Source: JBMOKT01 sp049323895 (GTDB lineage Bacteria > Bacillota > Peptococcia > Peptococcales > BICA1-8). From it: a stretch of DNA of 64,000 bases. This document shows positions 1 to 8,736 of this stretch, piece after piece (position 1 is the stretch's first letter; each line of letters starts with the position of its first letter). Location of the stretch: contig JBMOKT010000026.1 in the NCBI GenBank assembly GCA_049323895.1, positions 62,001 to 126,000 on the forward strand, read 5' to 3'. The notes beneath the pieces are model-generated. The model made no database searches and was not told the origin of the DNA. It worked only from the letters and a program-made list of their open reading frames with translations. The position numbers and the translations under genes were made by a program.

Positions 1-84
1 GCCGATAGTAGTGGAATAGTGATTGTGTGGATAGTTTGATGGTGCAAGCATTGCATGCGCGTCCTATGGCTGATTCTTGACATG

Positions 85-116
85 AAAAAGCACTTCCCGC
101 TAGGGAAGTGCTTTTT
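85..116 (-). terminator. rho-independent terminator after the cold-shock gene
   Basis: A near-perfect hairpin with arms AAGCACTTCCC and GGGAAGTGCTT and a 4-nt loop lies just downstream of the cold-shock gene. It is followed by a T-run in either direction, so it could be bidirectional. Confidence 0.8.
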
Positions 117-133
117 GTGCGTACAATTCTATC

Positions 134-331
134 TTATAGTCTAACAACGTTAGCCGCTTGTGGACCACGATTGCCTTCTACAACGTCAAATTCTACTTTT
201 TGTCCTTCATCCAAAGACTTGAATCCTTGGCTTTGAATGGCTGAGAAGTGAACAAAAACATCTCCACCTTGCTCGCTCTCAATAAAACCAAAACCTTTTT
301 CTGCATTAAACCATTTAACTGTACCTTTCAT
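134..331 (-). CDS. cspA: cold-shock protein, CspA/CspB family
   Basis: 65-residue single cold-shock domain, the usual length of the family. The RNP1-type motif KGFGFIE (about residues 13-19) and RNP2-type motif VFVHF (about 25-29) that form the aromatic nucleic-acid-binding face are intact. Such proteins bind single-stranded RNA and DNA and act as RNA chaperones. The ATG is preceded by a strong AGGAGG. The gene is monocistronic: it has its own promoter about 120 bp upstream and its own terminator. The roughly 110-nt leader is typical of cold-shock mRNAs. Family assignment is firm; which paralogue it is cannot be told. Confidence 0.97.
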   Translation of the reverse strand: MKGTVKWFNAEKGFGFIESEQGGDVFVHFSAIQSQGFKSLDEGQKVEFDVVEGNRGPQAANVVRL

Positions 332-441
332 TTTAAAGGCCTCCTAAAAAATTAATTGAATCAAAAAGGGGAAGTAACATCAAACTTCCTGTACCTAGAG
401 GCCTAAAGAATGTTTAATCATTACTTTTCTTTTTAACACCG
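332..441 (-). promoter_or_regulatory. long 5' leader of the cold-shock mRNA with a possible Shine-Dalgarno-masking helix
   Basis: The leader runs from the predicted transcription start near 441 to the start codon. Its 5' part contains AGGCCTC (complement of 398-404), which can pair perfectly with GAGGCCT (complement of 337-343). The latter overlaps the Shine-Dalgarno sequence. Thermosensitive leaders are known for cold-shock mRNAs of other bacteria; the function here is inferred. Confidence 0.45.
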
Positions 442-447
442 GATGTA

Positions 448-476
448 ATTATACTATAGTTTGCCACCCTTTGCAA
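448..476 (-). promoter_or_regulatory. sigma-A type promoter of the cold-shock gene
   Basis: On the minus strand TTGCAA (471-476) is followed after exactly 17 bp by TATAAT (448-453). This is a near-consensus housekeeping promoter reading towards the cold-shock gene. Confidence 0.75.
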
Positions 477-518
477 GTTTTTTGAAAAACTTGTGTGTAT
501 TAGAAAACAGGGAAATTA

Positions 519-607
519 ATTTAGAAAAACACGGCTTGCGCCGAGCCTTTAGCGACTGCGGAAGCCGATGTTGCACTTATACTTATTACCTTGTAAAAGT
601 TATATTC
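519..607 (+). repeat. dispersed repeat A, copy 1 (full length)
   Basis: Begins ATTAGAAAAACACGGCTTGC and ends near TTGTAAAAGTTATA. The same about 85-bp element recurs at 18815, 24056 and 50224, with 5' fragments at 40349 and 46001, always in this orientation and always between genes. It contains the outer inverted pair CGGCTT / AAGCCG. From 608 to 830 no further feature is seen. Confidence 0.85.
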
Positions 608-830
608 TTAAATATAAGTATGTAAAAAGAATTGTATTATTTTATTCAAATATTTCAAAGATGCTACAAACAAAAAACTGCTCAATATCCATATCTTGAT
701 AAATTAAATAATTATGTATAAACAGTGTGTTTCTGCAACCAAAGCCGGAGGTAGCTTTAGCTGCAATCTATTTTGAATCATATTATAAATTAAGGGTATT
801 CCCTAAATCTAAATCAAAGGAGTGATACTT

Positions 831-1193
831 GTGTTCTTTGGGTCCTTTTTTTATTCCTGCCGGGGAATTCATTATATAGTGCAACCAGGAGATACTCTTT
901 ATACCATTTCCAGGAGGTTCCATATCAGTCTGCAGGCATTGATAATGGCAAATCCCCAGATAACCAATCCTAATTTAATTTTCCCTGGTCAGGTCATCTG
1001 CATACCTGTTCAAGTTTCCTGCCCCGGAGGTTTTCCTTATATTGTCCAACCCGGCGACTCTTTGTACTATATTGCCATAAGATTTAATGTTAGTTTGCAG
1101 ACGTTAATTGCTGCCAATCCCCAAATTGTCAATCCCAATTTAATTTATCCCGGACAAGTTATTTGCATCCCGAGAATGTATATGGGAATGTAA
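831..1193 (+). CDS. two-domain LysM protein
   Basis: About 120 residues, almost entirely two tandem LysM domains. Each begins YIVQPGD(T/S)LY and ends NPNLI(F/Y)PGQVICIP, and they are close copies of one another. LysM domains bind peptidoglycan N-acetylglucosamine; in Clostridia such short proteins are often spore-coat or wall associated. A GTG at 822 is also in frame, but AAAGGAG at 815-821 abuts it, so the GTG at 831 with 9-nt spacing is preferred. No clear signal peptide is seen, only a short hydrophobic start. It is the only plus-strand gene in this part and is followed by its own terminator. The exact role is unknown. Confidence 0.85.
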   Translation: MFFGSFFYSCRGIHYIVQPGDTLYTISRRFHISLQALIMANPQITNPNLIFPGQVICIPVQVSCPGGFPYIVQPGDSLYYIAIRFNVSLQTLIAANPQIVNPNLIYPGQVICIPRMYMGM

Positions 1194-1194
1194 G

Positions 1195-1225
1195 ATGTCA
1201 CTAAAAGCCAACGGCTTTAAGTGAC
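1195..1225 (+). other. hairpin directly after the LysM gene
   Basis: Inverted repeat with arms TGTCACT-AAAGCC and GGCTTT-AAGTGACA. There is no T-run, so it is probably an mRNA 3' structure rather than the main terminator. Confidence 0.45.
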
Positions 1226-1327
1226 AGTGGTAAAAATATGTCACCATAGATGTCTAACTTAGAGGACGTGCTCGATGAATGTCAATTTTGTCTTGATGTG
1301 CTACCTTGACATTATTGATTTATGCTT

Positions 1328-1363
1328 GAGGGGGTTTTCCTACGGGGAAATGCCCTCCTTTTT
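1328..1363 (+). terminator. terminator of the LysM transcript
   Basis: GAGGG ... CCCTC hairpin with an inner GGTTTTCC / GGGGAAAT helix, followed by CTTTTT on the plus strand. It sits between the LysM gene and the converging topB gene. Confidence 0.65.
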
Positions 1364-1364
1364 A

Positions 1365-3566
1365 CTAATTTTTATCAAGTTTCAGCTTAGCCAGTGCATC
1401 AGCTAAAGCCGTATTTATGGGTCCATCATCTGCTTTTTTCTGTTCTTTCATATATTTTGCCACGTCCTTTTTAGCTACCTTGCCGCCGCCTTCCTTTTTC
1501 CTTCGCTCGTTAAAAACCGACAGCCTTTCCCGATAGCCGCATTGGCAGACAAATATTTGTCCCTCTCCTTCGCCCCTTAGCTCCAGCTTTTTGCGGCACT
1601 CAGGACATCTGGCATTCGTTACCTTGGCAACACCTTTTCGGTGACGGCATTCCCTATCCTCACAAATCAGCATTTTTCCCTTTTTGCCATTGACCTCTAA
1701 GAGGTACTTGCCGCACTCGGGACATTTGCTTCTGGTGCGGTTATCATGTTTAAAGGTTTCCTGACTATTTTTTATCTCTTTGACAACCTCTTTTGCATAT
1801 TCTCTCATTTCATTAATAAAAGCTTGTTTACTAAGATTTCCCTTGGCTATTGAGCCTAATTTCTGCTCCCACTCCCCGGTTAACGCCGGGGACTTTAAAT
1901 CATCAGGGACTAGCTCCAAGAGCTGCTTGCCTTTAGAGGTTATAAAGATATCCTTTCCTTTCTTTTCAATTAAAAAGGTATTAAACAGTTTTTCAATAAT
2001 GTCTGCCCTAGTAGCCACTGTGCCGAGGCCCCCAGTTTCGCCCAGGGTTTTAATTAAATCCTTATCTTCCCCTGCCATATACTTGGCAGGATTCTCCATG
2101 GCTGAGAGCAAAGTACCTTCATTAAAAGGTGCCTGAGGTTTTGTTTCTCCTTTAGTTTGGAGTATTTTAGATATAGGCAGTATATCTCCCTTATTGACCT
2201 GTGGTAAAATCTGCTCGGGGATTTCCCCTTCTTTTTCATTATCCTCCAATTCCCCTTGGTAGACTTCCTTCCAACCTAAGGAAATAATAGTTTTCCCCTT
2301 GGCAGTAAATACCTCTTCCCCTAATTTTGCCTTAATAGTTGTCTGCTCATACTCAAACGGAGGATATAAAACCGCTAAAAACCGTTTGACAACCAAATCA
2401 TATATTTTTCTTTCCTTGTCACTTAAGGCACTTAAGAATACCTTTTGTTCTGTCGGTATAATAGCATGGTGGTCTGAGACTTTAGTGTTATCTACAAAGT
2501 TCTGATTGACCCTGATGGGGCCTCTCATTATCTTGGCCGCTAGGGCACTATAAGGTCCCACACCACAGGCTTTAACCCGTTCGGGTAAAGTATCGACCAA
2601 ATCCTGAGAAATATAGCGGGAATCGGTCCTTGGGTAGGTTAAAACCTTATGGTTTTCATAAAGCCTTTGCATATGGGAGAGGGTTTCCTTGGCGGAAAAA
2701 CCGAAAATCTTATTGGCATCCCGTTGCAGTTCCGTAAGGTCATAAAGCTGTGGGGCAAAGCTTTTCTTATAGGCCTTGTTGACTTCGATAACCTTGGCCT
2801 CTTTCTTTTTTTCAACAGCAGCTAATATCCTATCACATTGGGCCTTGTCAAAAATTCTGGTCTCTTTAGTTTGGGTATCCTGCCAAGTTAGCTTTAGTTT
2901 ATCGCTCATAGCAGTAATACCATAAAAAGTCTTGGGCTTAAAGCTTCTAATTTCCTCTTCCCTTTTGGCGATTATGGCCAAGGTAGGGGTCTGGACCCGG
3001 CCGCAGGAAAGCTGGGCATTAAACTTGCATGTCAAGGCCCGGGTGGCATTGATGCCCACAAGCCAGTCAGCCTCAGCTCTGGCTACTGCTGAGGCATAAA
3101 GGTTTTCATATTCCTTGCCGTCTTTTAGCTTACTAAAGCCTTCTTTAATAGCCTTATCGGTAACAGATGAAATCCACAGTCTTTTAATAGGCTTCTTAAC
3201 TTGGCATTTCTCCAAAATCCAGCGGCCTACCAGCTCGCCCTCCCTACCGGCATCGGTGGCAATAATTATCCCATCCACATCCTTGCGGTTAATCAGTCCT
3301 TTAACAGCTTGAAACTGCTTGCCGCTTTGTCTGATTACAACAAGCTTTAAGGGAGATGGTAATAACGGTAAATCCTCTAAACTCCAGGTTTTATATTTAT
3401 TGTCATATTCCTCGGGGTCCGCCAGGGTAACTAAATGACCTAGAGCCCAGGTAACTATATATTTTTCTCCTTCTAAATATCCATTGCCTTTTTGCGTACA
3501 GCCTAGAACCCGGGCTAAGTCCCGCCCAACTGAAGGCTTTTCAGCTAATACTAATTTTTTACCCAT
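1365..3566 (-). CDS. topB: DNA topoisomerase III (type IA)
   Basis: 733 residues. The N-terminal Toprim domain starts LVLAEKPSVGRDLA and carries the acidic motif DAGREGELV at about residue 104. The catalytic tyrosine lies in LTYPRTDSRYIS near residue 313. The type IA core continues to about residue 600, with FNEGTLLSAMENPAKYM typical of TopB. The C-terminus has two zinc-ribbon segments (CPECGKYL ... CEDREC and CPECRKKL ... CQCGY). The enzyme passes single strands through a transient 5'-phosphotyrosine break and decatenates replication and recombination intermediates. It is monocistronic and convergent with the LysM gene. Length and motifs fit the family well. Confidence 0.96.
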   Translation of the reverse strand: MGKKLVLAEKPSVGRDLARVLGCTQKGNGYLEGEKYIVTWALGHLVTLADPEEYDNKYKTWSLEDLPLLPSPLKLVVIRQSGKQFQAVKGLINRKDVDGIIIATDAGREGELVGRWILEKCQVKKPIKRLWISSVTDKAIKEGFSKLKDGKEYENLYASAVARAEADWLVGINATRALTCKFNAQLSCGRVQTPTLAIIAKREEEIRSFKPKTFYGITAMSDKLKLTWQDTQTKETRIFDKAQCDRILAAVEKKKEAKVIEVNKAYKKSFAPQLYDLTELQRDANKIFGFSAKETLSHMQRLYENHKVLTYPRTDSRYISQDLVDTLPERVKACGVGPYSALAAKIMRGPIRVNQNFVDNTKVSDHHAIIPTEQKVFLSALSDKERKIYDLVVKRFLAVLYPPFEYEQTTIKAKLGEEVFTAKGKTIISLGWKEVYQGELEDNEKEGEIPEQILPQVNKGDILPISKILQTKGETKPQAPFNEGTLLSAMENPAKYMAGEDKDLIKTLGETGGLGTVATRADIIEKLFNTFLIEKKGKDIFITSKGKQLLELVPDDLKSPALTGEWEQKLGSIAKGNLSKQAFINEMREYAKEVVKEIKNSQETFKHDNRTRSKCPECGKYLLEVNGKKGKMLICEDRECRHRKGVAKVTNARCPECRKKLELRGEGEGQIFVCQCGYRERLSVFNERRKKEGGGKVAKKDVAKYMKEQKKADDGPINTALADALAKLKLDKN

Positions 3567-3720
3567 TTTAATCCCCTCATTAAAATTCCTTGGTCATTAT
3601 GCACCGACCATTTCTAAATATTTTATCATCATTATGTAGTATATTCCACTTTCGTTCTTTTCTCTAGTTTCCACAGGGTATATTTATCACCACTACTTTA
3701 TTGTTACAATTTTACCATCT

Positions 3721-3762
3721 AAAAATAAGGAAGCAAGGGGACGGTTACTCCCCCTTGCTTCC
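3721..3762 (-). terminator. terminator of the chemotaxis operon
   Basis: Arms GGAAGCAAGGGG and CCCCTTGCTTCC form a 12-bp stem. On the minus strand this is followed by a T-rich tract. It closes the operon that ends with the HD-GYP gene. Further GCAAGGAAG repeats lie between it and the gene. Confidence 0.7.
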
Positions 3763-3783
3763 TTCCCTTGCTTCCTTGCTTCT

Positions 3784-4554
3784 TCAAAATTTCCCCCGAC
3801 GAGGTAAATAAGCGGGTAAATTGTCCAAAAAGACATTCACTATATTCTGGTCAAATAGTCTTATCCCATCAGTTTTAAACATCTCAAAAGCCTCAAGAGG
3901 TGTGACCCGTTTCTTATAAACCCTGTCGGAGGTCATGGCATCAAAGACATCGGCAACTGCCACAATCCTTGTAATTATCCCTATGCAGTCAGCATTACTA
4001 TCCAGAGGATAGCCTGAACCATCAAGCCGCATGTGATGTAATAGTACCGCACGTTTGATATTAGTATCAATGTCTTTAATATGGTTTAGCATTTCATATC
4101 CTATAATAGGATGTCTTTGCATTATCTCCATTTCATCTTTATTTAGTACTCCCTTTTTATTTAATACCTTATCAGGAATCTTGGCTTTGCCAATATCATG
4201 TAATAGACCGCTTTGAATGACTTTCTTAATATCAGTGCCGGGAAAGCCCAGCCATTTTCCGATAAGCATGGAATAAAAGGCGGTATTAATGGAATGGATA
4301 TAAGTATAATCAGATAACTCCTTCAGTTCAGTTATTATTCTAATGTAACAAGAGCCACAATCAGAACAACTGTAGATTGATTCCGATAAATCCAAGACCT
4401 TTTTATAGTCTAATTCCTTACCTGCCGATAAATCATTGAAAACATCTTTTATTACCTTTACAGTATGGTAATAATTCCTTCTAACAACATAAAAATGCTC
4501 CTTCTTAACTCTGTTCTGGTATTCATAACCACGATAAATTTCTGCATAACCCAT
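3784..4554 (-). CDS. HD-GYP domain protein, putative cyclic-di-GMP phosphodiesterase
   Basis: 256 residues. From about residue 85 the protein is an HD-GYP domain: HSINTAF, LLHDIGKAKIP (HD metal motif), RHPIIGYEML, LLHHMRLDGSGYP (GYP signature) and VADVFDAMTSDR. Such domains hydrolyse cyclic-di-GMP. The N-terminal 80 residues match no domain I recognise and include a CSDCGSC cluster that may bind metal. It is the last gene of the chemosensory operon, 10 bp after cheB, which suggests that chemosensory signalling is linked to cyclic-di-GMP turnover here. All HD and GYP residues are present, so activity is likely but inferred. Confidence 0.9.
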   Translation of the reverse strand: MGYAEIYRGYEYQNRVKKEHFYVVRRNYYHTVKVIKDVFNDLSAGKELDYKKVLDLSESIYSCSDCGSCYIRIITELKELSDYTYIHSINTAFYSMLIGKWLGFPGTDIKKVIQSGLLHDIGKAKIPDKVLNKKGVLNKDEMEIMQRHPIIGYEMLNHIKDIDTNIKRAVLLHHMRLDGSGYPLDSNADCIGIITRIVAVADVFDAMTSDRVYKKRVTPLEAFEMFKTDGIRLFDQNIVNVFLDNLPAYLPRRGKF

Positions 4555-4564
4555 GTTTATTCAC

Positions 4565-5584
4565 CTACGCTTTTAACATAGAAAATATTATTTTAGGTAT
4601 AGACTCTAACGGGACCTGCTTTTCTACCGCCTTTAATTCAAAGGCAACTTTTGGCATTCCGTAGACAACCGATGACTTTTCATCCTGACCAATTGTCCTG
4701 GCCCCTTTTCGCCTCATTGCCAAGAGCCCTTTTGCTCCATCATAGCCCATGCCCGTGAGAATAATGCCAATTGCTTTATTTGCGGCTTCTTTTGCTACCG
4801 ACTCAAAAAGAACATCTACTGAAGGGCGATGACCGTTAACCTTATCTCCTGAAAAACATTCTATCTTAAATCTATCACCGATTTTCCTAATTTTGATATG
4901 CTGATCACCAGGCGCAATTAAAACGCCGCCCTGCTCTAAATAATCCCCTGTTTGGGCTTCCTTCACCCTGAGCCTTGTTGAAGAGTTAAGCCTCTCGGCA
5001 AACATTTTTGAAAAAACCGGTGGAATATGCTGAACAATTATGATACCAGGTGCAGCCTCTGGCAGTGCCTTTAGTATGCTGGAAATAGCCTCCGTTCCAC
5101 CTGTCGATGCTCCAATTGCTATAATGCGCCGGGGATCGTTATGGCTTTTTTCAATTACTGAAGGTATTGTTGCTTTGGTATTTTCTACATTAGCATTAGC
5201 TGCGATTTTAATTTTGGCAATTAAATCGTTAATAAACCTCTCTACGCTATTACTTGACTGAATATCAGGCTTAGTAACAAATTCAACTGCACCGGCATTC
5301 ATGGCATCAAATACTGCTTCACTTACTGTACTGACTACAATGATCGGCAAGGGGTACTGAGGTAAGAGCCTTTTTATAAACTCAATCCCATTCATCTTAG
5401 GCATTTCTATGTCACAGGTCATTACATCGGGTCTGTATTCCAATATCTTGTCCCGGGCATCAAAAGGATCGACGGCTTTAGCCACTACTTCAATAGCTGG
5501 ATCGGAAGAAATCCCTAGAGCCAGGACCTCTCTAAAAACCAAGGAATCATCAACAACTAAAACTCTTATTTTCTTTCGATTCAT
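4565..5584 (-). CDS. cheB: chemotaxis response regulator protein-glutamate methylesterase CheB
   Basis: 339 residues with the usual two domains. The receiver domain has the acidic pair D12-D13, phospho-acceptor D58 in TCDIEMPKMNG, and VVSTVS. The CheB methylesterase domain from about residue 155 has the catalytic serine in AIGASTGGTEAI, histidine in VQHIPPVFS and aspartate in LTGMGYDGAKG. CheB removes methyl groups from, and deamidates, chemoreceptors when phosphorylated by CheA. It follows cheR with a 4-bp gap, so the two antagonists are co-translated. All catalytic residues are visible. Confidence 0.97.
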   Translation of the reverse strand: MNRKKIRVLVVDDSLVFREVLALGISSDPAIEVVAKAVDPFDARDKILEYRPDVMTCDIEMPKMNGIEFIKRLLPQYPLPIIVVSTVSEAVFDAMNAGAVEFVTKPDIQSSNSVERFINDLIAKIKIAANANVENTKATIPSVIEKSHNDPRRIIAIGASTGGTEAISSILKALPEAAPGIIIVQHIPPVFSKMFAERLNSSTRLRVKEAQTGDYLEQGGVLIAPGDQHIKIRKIGDRFKIECFSGDKVNGHRPSVDVLFESVAKEAANKAIGIILTGMGYDGAKGLLAMRRKGARTIGQDEKSSVVYGMPKVAFELKAVEKQVPLESIPKIIFSMLKA

Positions 5585-5588
5585 ACAT

Positions 5589-6404
5589 CTATTCCTTTCT
5601 GTATAGGGCCGGAGAGATATATTTGTACTTTGTCAGCTCACGGTTCAATGATTCGGAATGGCCAATAAACAGATAACCTCCCGGTTCAGTCATCTCATAA
5701 AACTTATTGACTAATTCCGCTTTGGTCTTATTGTCAAAATAAATCATGACATTCCTGCAAAATATCACATGAAATTTTCTCTTGAAGGGGAAACGTTCTT
5801 CCATCAGGTTAAATTGCCGGTAAACAAGTTCATTTCTGATTTTTTCAGTAAGAACGTACTTTTCATTATCCAACTTCTTAAAATAATTTAGTTTCCATGC
5901 AGGAGGCAGATTTACTATACTTTGTTTTTCATAAATACCCTTTTTAGCAATATCCAGAGCCCTATCAGAAATGTCCGTAGCCAAAATTTTTGTATCCCAT
6001 AGTGCTTTTTCTTTTCCAAAAAATTCATCTATAATCATAGCCAGAGTACTAGGTTCTTGACCTGTGGAACACCCTGCACTCCATATTCTTAAATCTTTTT
6101 CCCTGCCGGACTTTGCCAGGTTCGGCAATACTCTATCCCGAAAATAATAAAAATGTTCTGCTTCACGCATAAAGAAGGTATGATTTGTAGTGATTTTATT
6201 AATTAAGGTTCTAACCGCCTCACCAGTCCTATCGGCGGTAATATACTCAAAATAATCAGAAAAACTGCTAAGATTATTTTGCAGCAAAACATTATGCAAT
6301 CTTCCAATTACCAGTGCCTGTTTTTCAGCCTTTAAATTAATCCCATAATATGATTTAATATAATCTGCCAGTTGAAAAAATTCTTTTTCACTTATGGCAA
6401 TCAC
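5589..6404 (-). CDS. cheR: chemotaxis protein methyltransferase CheR
   Basis: 271 residues, the family length. The N-terminal helical domain (about 1-75) precedes an S-adenosylmethionine-binding fold with IWSAGCSTGQEPSTLAM, ILATDISDRALDIA and VIFCRNVMIYFD, which are diagnostic for CheR. It methylates glutamates on chemoreceptors to give sensory adaptation. It lies between mcp and cheB in the same operon; a GC-rich hairpin separates it from mcp and may set relative expression. Confidence 0.97.
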   Translation of the reverse strand: MIAISEKEFFQLADYIKSYYGINLKAEKQALVIGRLHNVLLQNNLSSFSDYFEYITADRTGEAVRTLINKITTNHTFFMREAEHFYYFRDRVLPNLAKSGREKDLRIWSAGCSTGQEPSTLAMIIDEFFGKEKALWDTKILATDISDRALDIAKKGIYEKQSIVNLPPAWKLNYFKKLDNEKYVLTEKIRNELVYRQFNLMEERFPFKRKFHVIFCRNVMIYFDNKTKAELVNKFYEMTEPGGYLFIGHSESLNRELTKYKYISPALYRKE

Positions 6405-6422
6405 AGAACTCCCCGCCTTAGG

Positions 6423-6448
6423 GGGGGAGAGCTTTATAACTCTCCCCC
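6423..6448 (-). other. intercistronic hairpin between mcp and cheR
   Basis: Perfect 9-bp stem GGGGGAGAG / CTCTCCCCC with an 8-nt loop, directly upstream of cheR. There is no T-run after it on the minus strand, so it is more likely an mRNA stability or partial-attenuation element than a full terminator. Confidence 0.5.
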
Positions 6449-6465
6449 GTTTAATAAATTAATTA

Positions 6466-8184
6466 TTAATACTTTCCGAACTCCTTATCACCTAGTGAAA
6501 TCTTAGTTTTTGTGGCTGCTGCTTCATTTTCAGCCAAATTAATGTCCTTAACTTTTTTCTTATCCTTCATACTTTCCAGCATCTCTAAGACCTCTCGATT
6601 AATCTCATTACCCACTTTATTAGCGGAATAGCCACCCTTTTTAAGTTTAAATCTGTCAACTTGCTCTTTTAAAAGTTCCGCCTGGGAGGAAAGTTCTTCA
6701 CTGGCAGCGGCAGCTTCTTCAGAAGTTGCCGAGTTGGTTTGTACAACCTGGGAAACCTGCATAATACCTTGATTAATTTGGCTAATACCTGTTGCCTGCT
6801 CATTGGAGGCCATGGCGATATCGTTAACAAGAGAAGCGGCTCTGGCTACATCCTCAACAATTTGGTTCAGAGCAACCGCTGTTTCATTAGCTATTTTGGT
6901 ACCACCTTCAACCTTCTTGATAGATCCCTCAATCATATCCGTGGTCTCACTTGCTGCCTTGGCAGACCTTGCTGCAAGATTTCTAACTTCCTCCGCCACC
7001 ACCGCAAACCCTTTGCCATGCTGCCCGGCCCTCGCGGCTTCAACAGCGGCATTTAAAGCAAGAATGTTGGTCTGGAAGGCAATCTCATCAATAACTTTAA
7101 TAATCTTCGATATATTACTTGAGGACACATTTATCTCGTCCATAGCCTTTAACATTTCCTTCATCCGCTCATTACCCTGGGCAGCATTATCCTTAGCTTT
7201 TTCTGATAGATTATTCGCCTGATTGGCATTCTCCGCATTCTTCTTGGTTTGAGCCGAGATCTCTTCGATTGAAGCGGTTAATTCCTCAATAGAGCTTGCC
7301 TGTTCAGCAGCACCCTGGGATAAAGCAATACTAGAATCGGAAACCTGCTTGAACCCGGACGCAACTTGTTCGGCGGCAGAGTTGATGTTGGTTAACACTT
7401 CATTAGTGTTTTCTGCCATTTGCCTAAAGGCCTGAGCTAGCATACCTACTTCATCTTTGGTATTGATTTTTAATTCTACATTTAAATCTCCACTGGCTAT
7501 TTTCTCCGAAGCCTCTACTACCTGTTTAATAGGCTTACTAATAATACGGGATAAGAAAATTCCTAAACCTATGGCAACAGCCATTCCGATACCAACAAAT
7601 ATTCCCATTATCATCATAGCCTGGTTTGCAATCCTGTCATTTTTCTCTGCGGTAGCTTTAGCATCAGAAACCTTTATAGCTACTAAATTATCAATTGCAT
7701 CCCTTTGAGCATCAGCTGCTTTACGCATGTCCCCTTTTATTAGGGCAAAAGCTTTTTCATCTTCATTAGCTAAAGATAATTTTAATAGTTCATCCAGATA
7801 AGAACGAAATTCCTGCCTGGTTGCCAAAAAATCATCAAAGGCTTCTCGCATTCTATCTGAAAGAATCAGCTTTTCAAAATCATTAGAAAGTTTGTTGATT
7901 TCTTCCGTTATTAATAATATGGTGTCGTATCTGGCTTGAATACCCTCTTCGCTATCCTCAAGTATCATATCCCGTGTATTAACACGTATTCTTTGAAAGA
8001 GCTTAGCCATTTCTGCCGAATAGGAAAGAGGCACAGTCATATTTGTATACATTAATGTACCATTATCATCTACTGATCTAATATTTATCATCCCCACCGC
8101 ACCTACCATACCAGCAATAATTGCCACAAGAATAAAACTAGACACTAATTTTGTTGCTAATTTCATATTATAAAACCAATTCAT
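6466..8184 (-). CDS. mcp: methyl-accepting chemotaxis protein
   Basis: About 572 residues from the ATG at 8184. Five in-frame codons upstream exist, but the GGAGG lies inside them, which decides the start. A first membrane helix near residues 10-30 and a second near 190-212 (MGIFVGIGMAVAIGLGIFL) bracket an extracytoplasmic four-helix-bundle-type sensor. A HAMP domain with ISKPIKQVVEASEKIASGDL follows. The long coiled signalling domain contains the highly conserved hairpin tip IDEIAFQTNILALNAAVEAA. The ligand is not predictable. Being the only receptor in the operon, it probably pairs with this CheA/CheW. Confidence 0.95.
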   Translation of the reverse strand: MNWFYNMKLATKLVSSFILVAIIAGMVGAVGMINIRSVDDNGTLMYTNMTVPLSYSAEMAKLFQRIRVNTRDMILEDSEEGIQARYDTILLITEEINKLSNDFEKLILSDRMREAFDDFLATRQEFRSYLDELLKLSLANEDEKAFALIKGDMRKAADAQRDAIDNLVAIKVSDAKATAEKNDRIANQAMMIMGIFVGIGMAVAIGLGIFLSRIISKPIKQVVEASEKIASGDLNVELKINTKDEVGMLAQAFRQMAENTNEVLTNINSAAEQVASGFKQVSDSSIALSQGAAEQASSIEELTASIEEISAQTKKNAENANQANNLSEKAKDNAAQGNERMKEMLKAMDEINVSSSNISKIIKVIDEIAFQTNILALNAAVEAARAGQHGKGFAVVAEEVRNLAARSAKAASETTDMIEGSIKKVEGGTKIANETAVALNQIVEDVARAASLVNDIAMASNEQATGISQINQGIMQVSQVVQTNSATSEEAAAASEELSSQAELLKEQVDRFKLKKGGYSANKVGNEINREVLEMLESMKDKKKVKDINLAENEAAATKTKISLGDKEFGKY

Positions 8185-8227
8185 CACTTTTTCCTCCAAT
8201 CTATTCCAGTTATTTATTTACAATTTT

Positions 8228-8722
8228 TTATATCATTATATTTATTTTTTCGGCCTCATCATCATTAAGAAGCTTTTCGCAATCTAATATAAGCTTAACC
8301 TCACTGCCCACTTTACCAATTCCTTTTATATACTTATTCCCTGTTTTATTCACTTCAGGTGGAAATACAATTTCACTTTCGGGAATAGCCAGAACCTCTG
8401 ATACACTATCTACAATAAGTCCAATTGATAGTTCCTTAATGTCAATTACCACTACACAGGTTCTGTCGTTATATTCTCTAAACTCCTTTTTGAACCGCAG
8501 TCGCACGTCCATAACTGGAATAATTTTTCCCCGCAAATTTATTATCCCGCGGATATATTCGGGAAGCTCCGGAATCTCAGTTACTGGTTGTAGCCCTATG
8601 ATTTCTGTTACATATTTTATCTCAATACCATAGGACTCTCTACCTATGGAAAAGGTCAAAAATTTGCCCTTTTGCGTATCTTCTTCCTGCTCAAATAGTT
8701 CTTGGGCTTGGACATTCGTCAT
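8228..8722 (-). CDS. cheW: chemotaxis coupling protein CheW
   Basis: About 164 residues from the ATG at 8722; an in-frame ATG further upstream contains the AAAGGAG within its first codons, so it is unlikely. It is a single CheW/SH3-like domain (FLTFSIGRESYGIEIKYVTEI ... LPEYIRGIINLRGKIIPVMDVRLRF ... GLIVDSVSEVL). It bridges the receptor and the kinase CheA. It lies between cheA (15-bp gap) and mcp in the operon. The C-terminal tail beyond the domain is acidic and of unknown role. Confidence 0.96.
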   Translation of the reverse strand: MTNVQAQELFEQEEDTQKGKFLTFSIGRESYGIEIKYVTEIIGLQPVTEIPELPEYIRGIINLRGKIIPVMDVRLRFKKEFREYNDRTCVVVIDIKELSIGLIVDSVSEVLAIPESEIVFPPEVNKTGNKYIKGIGKVGSEVKLILDCEKLLNDDEAEKINIMI

Positions 8723-8736
8723 ACATACATCTCCTT

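Noticed and set aside
6739..7222. Two plus-strand open frames within the chemoreceptor gene
   Set aside because: They are antisense to the most conserved part of the receptor and lack independent support.
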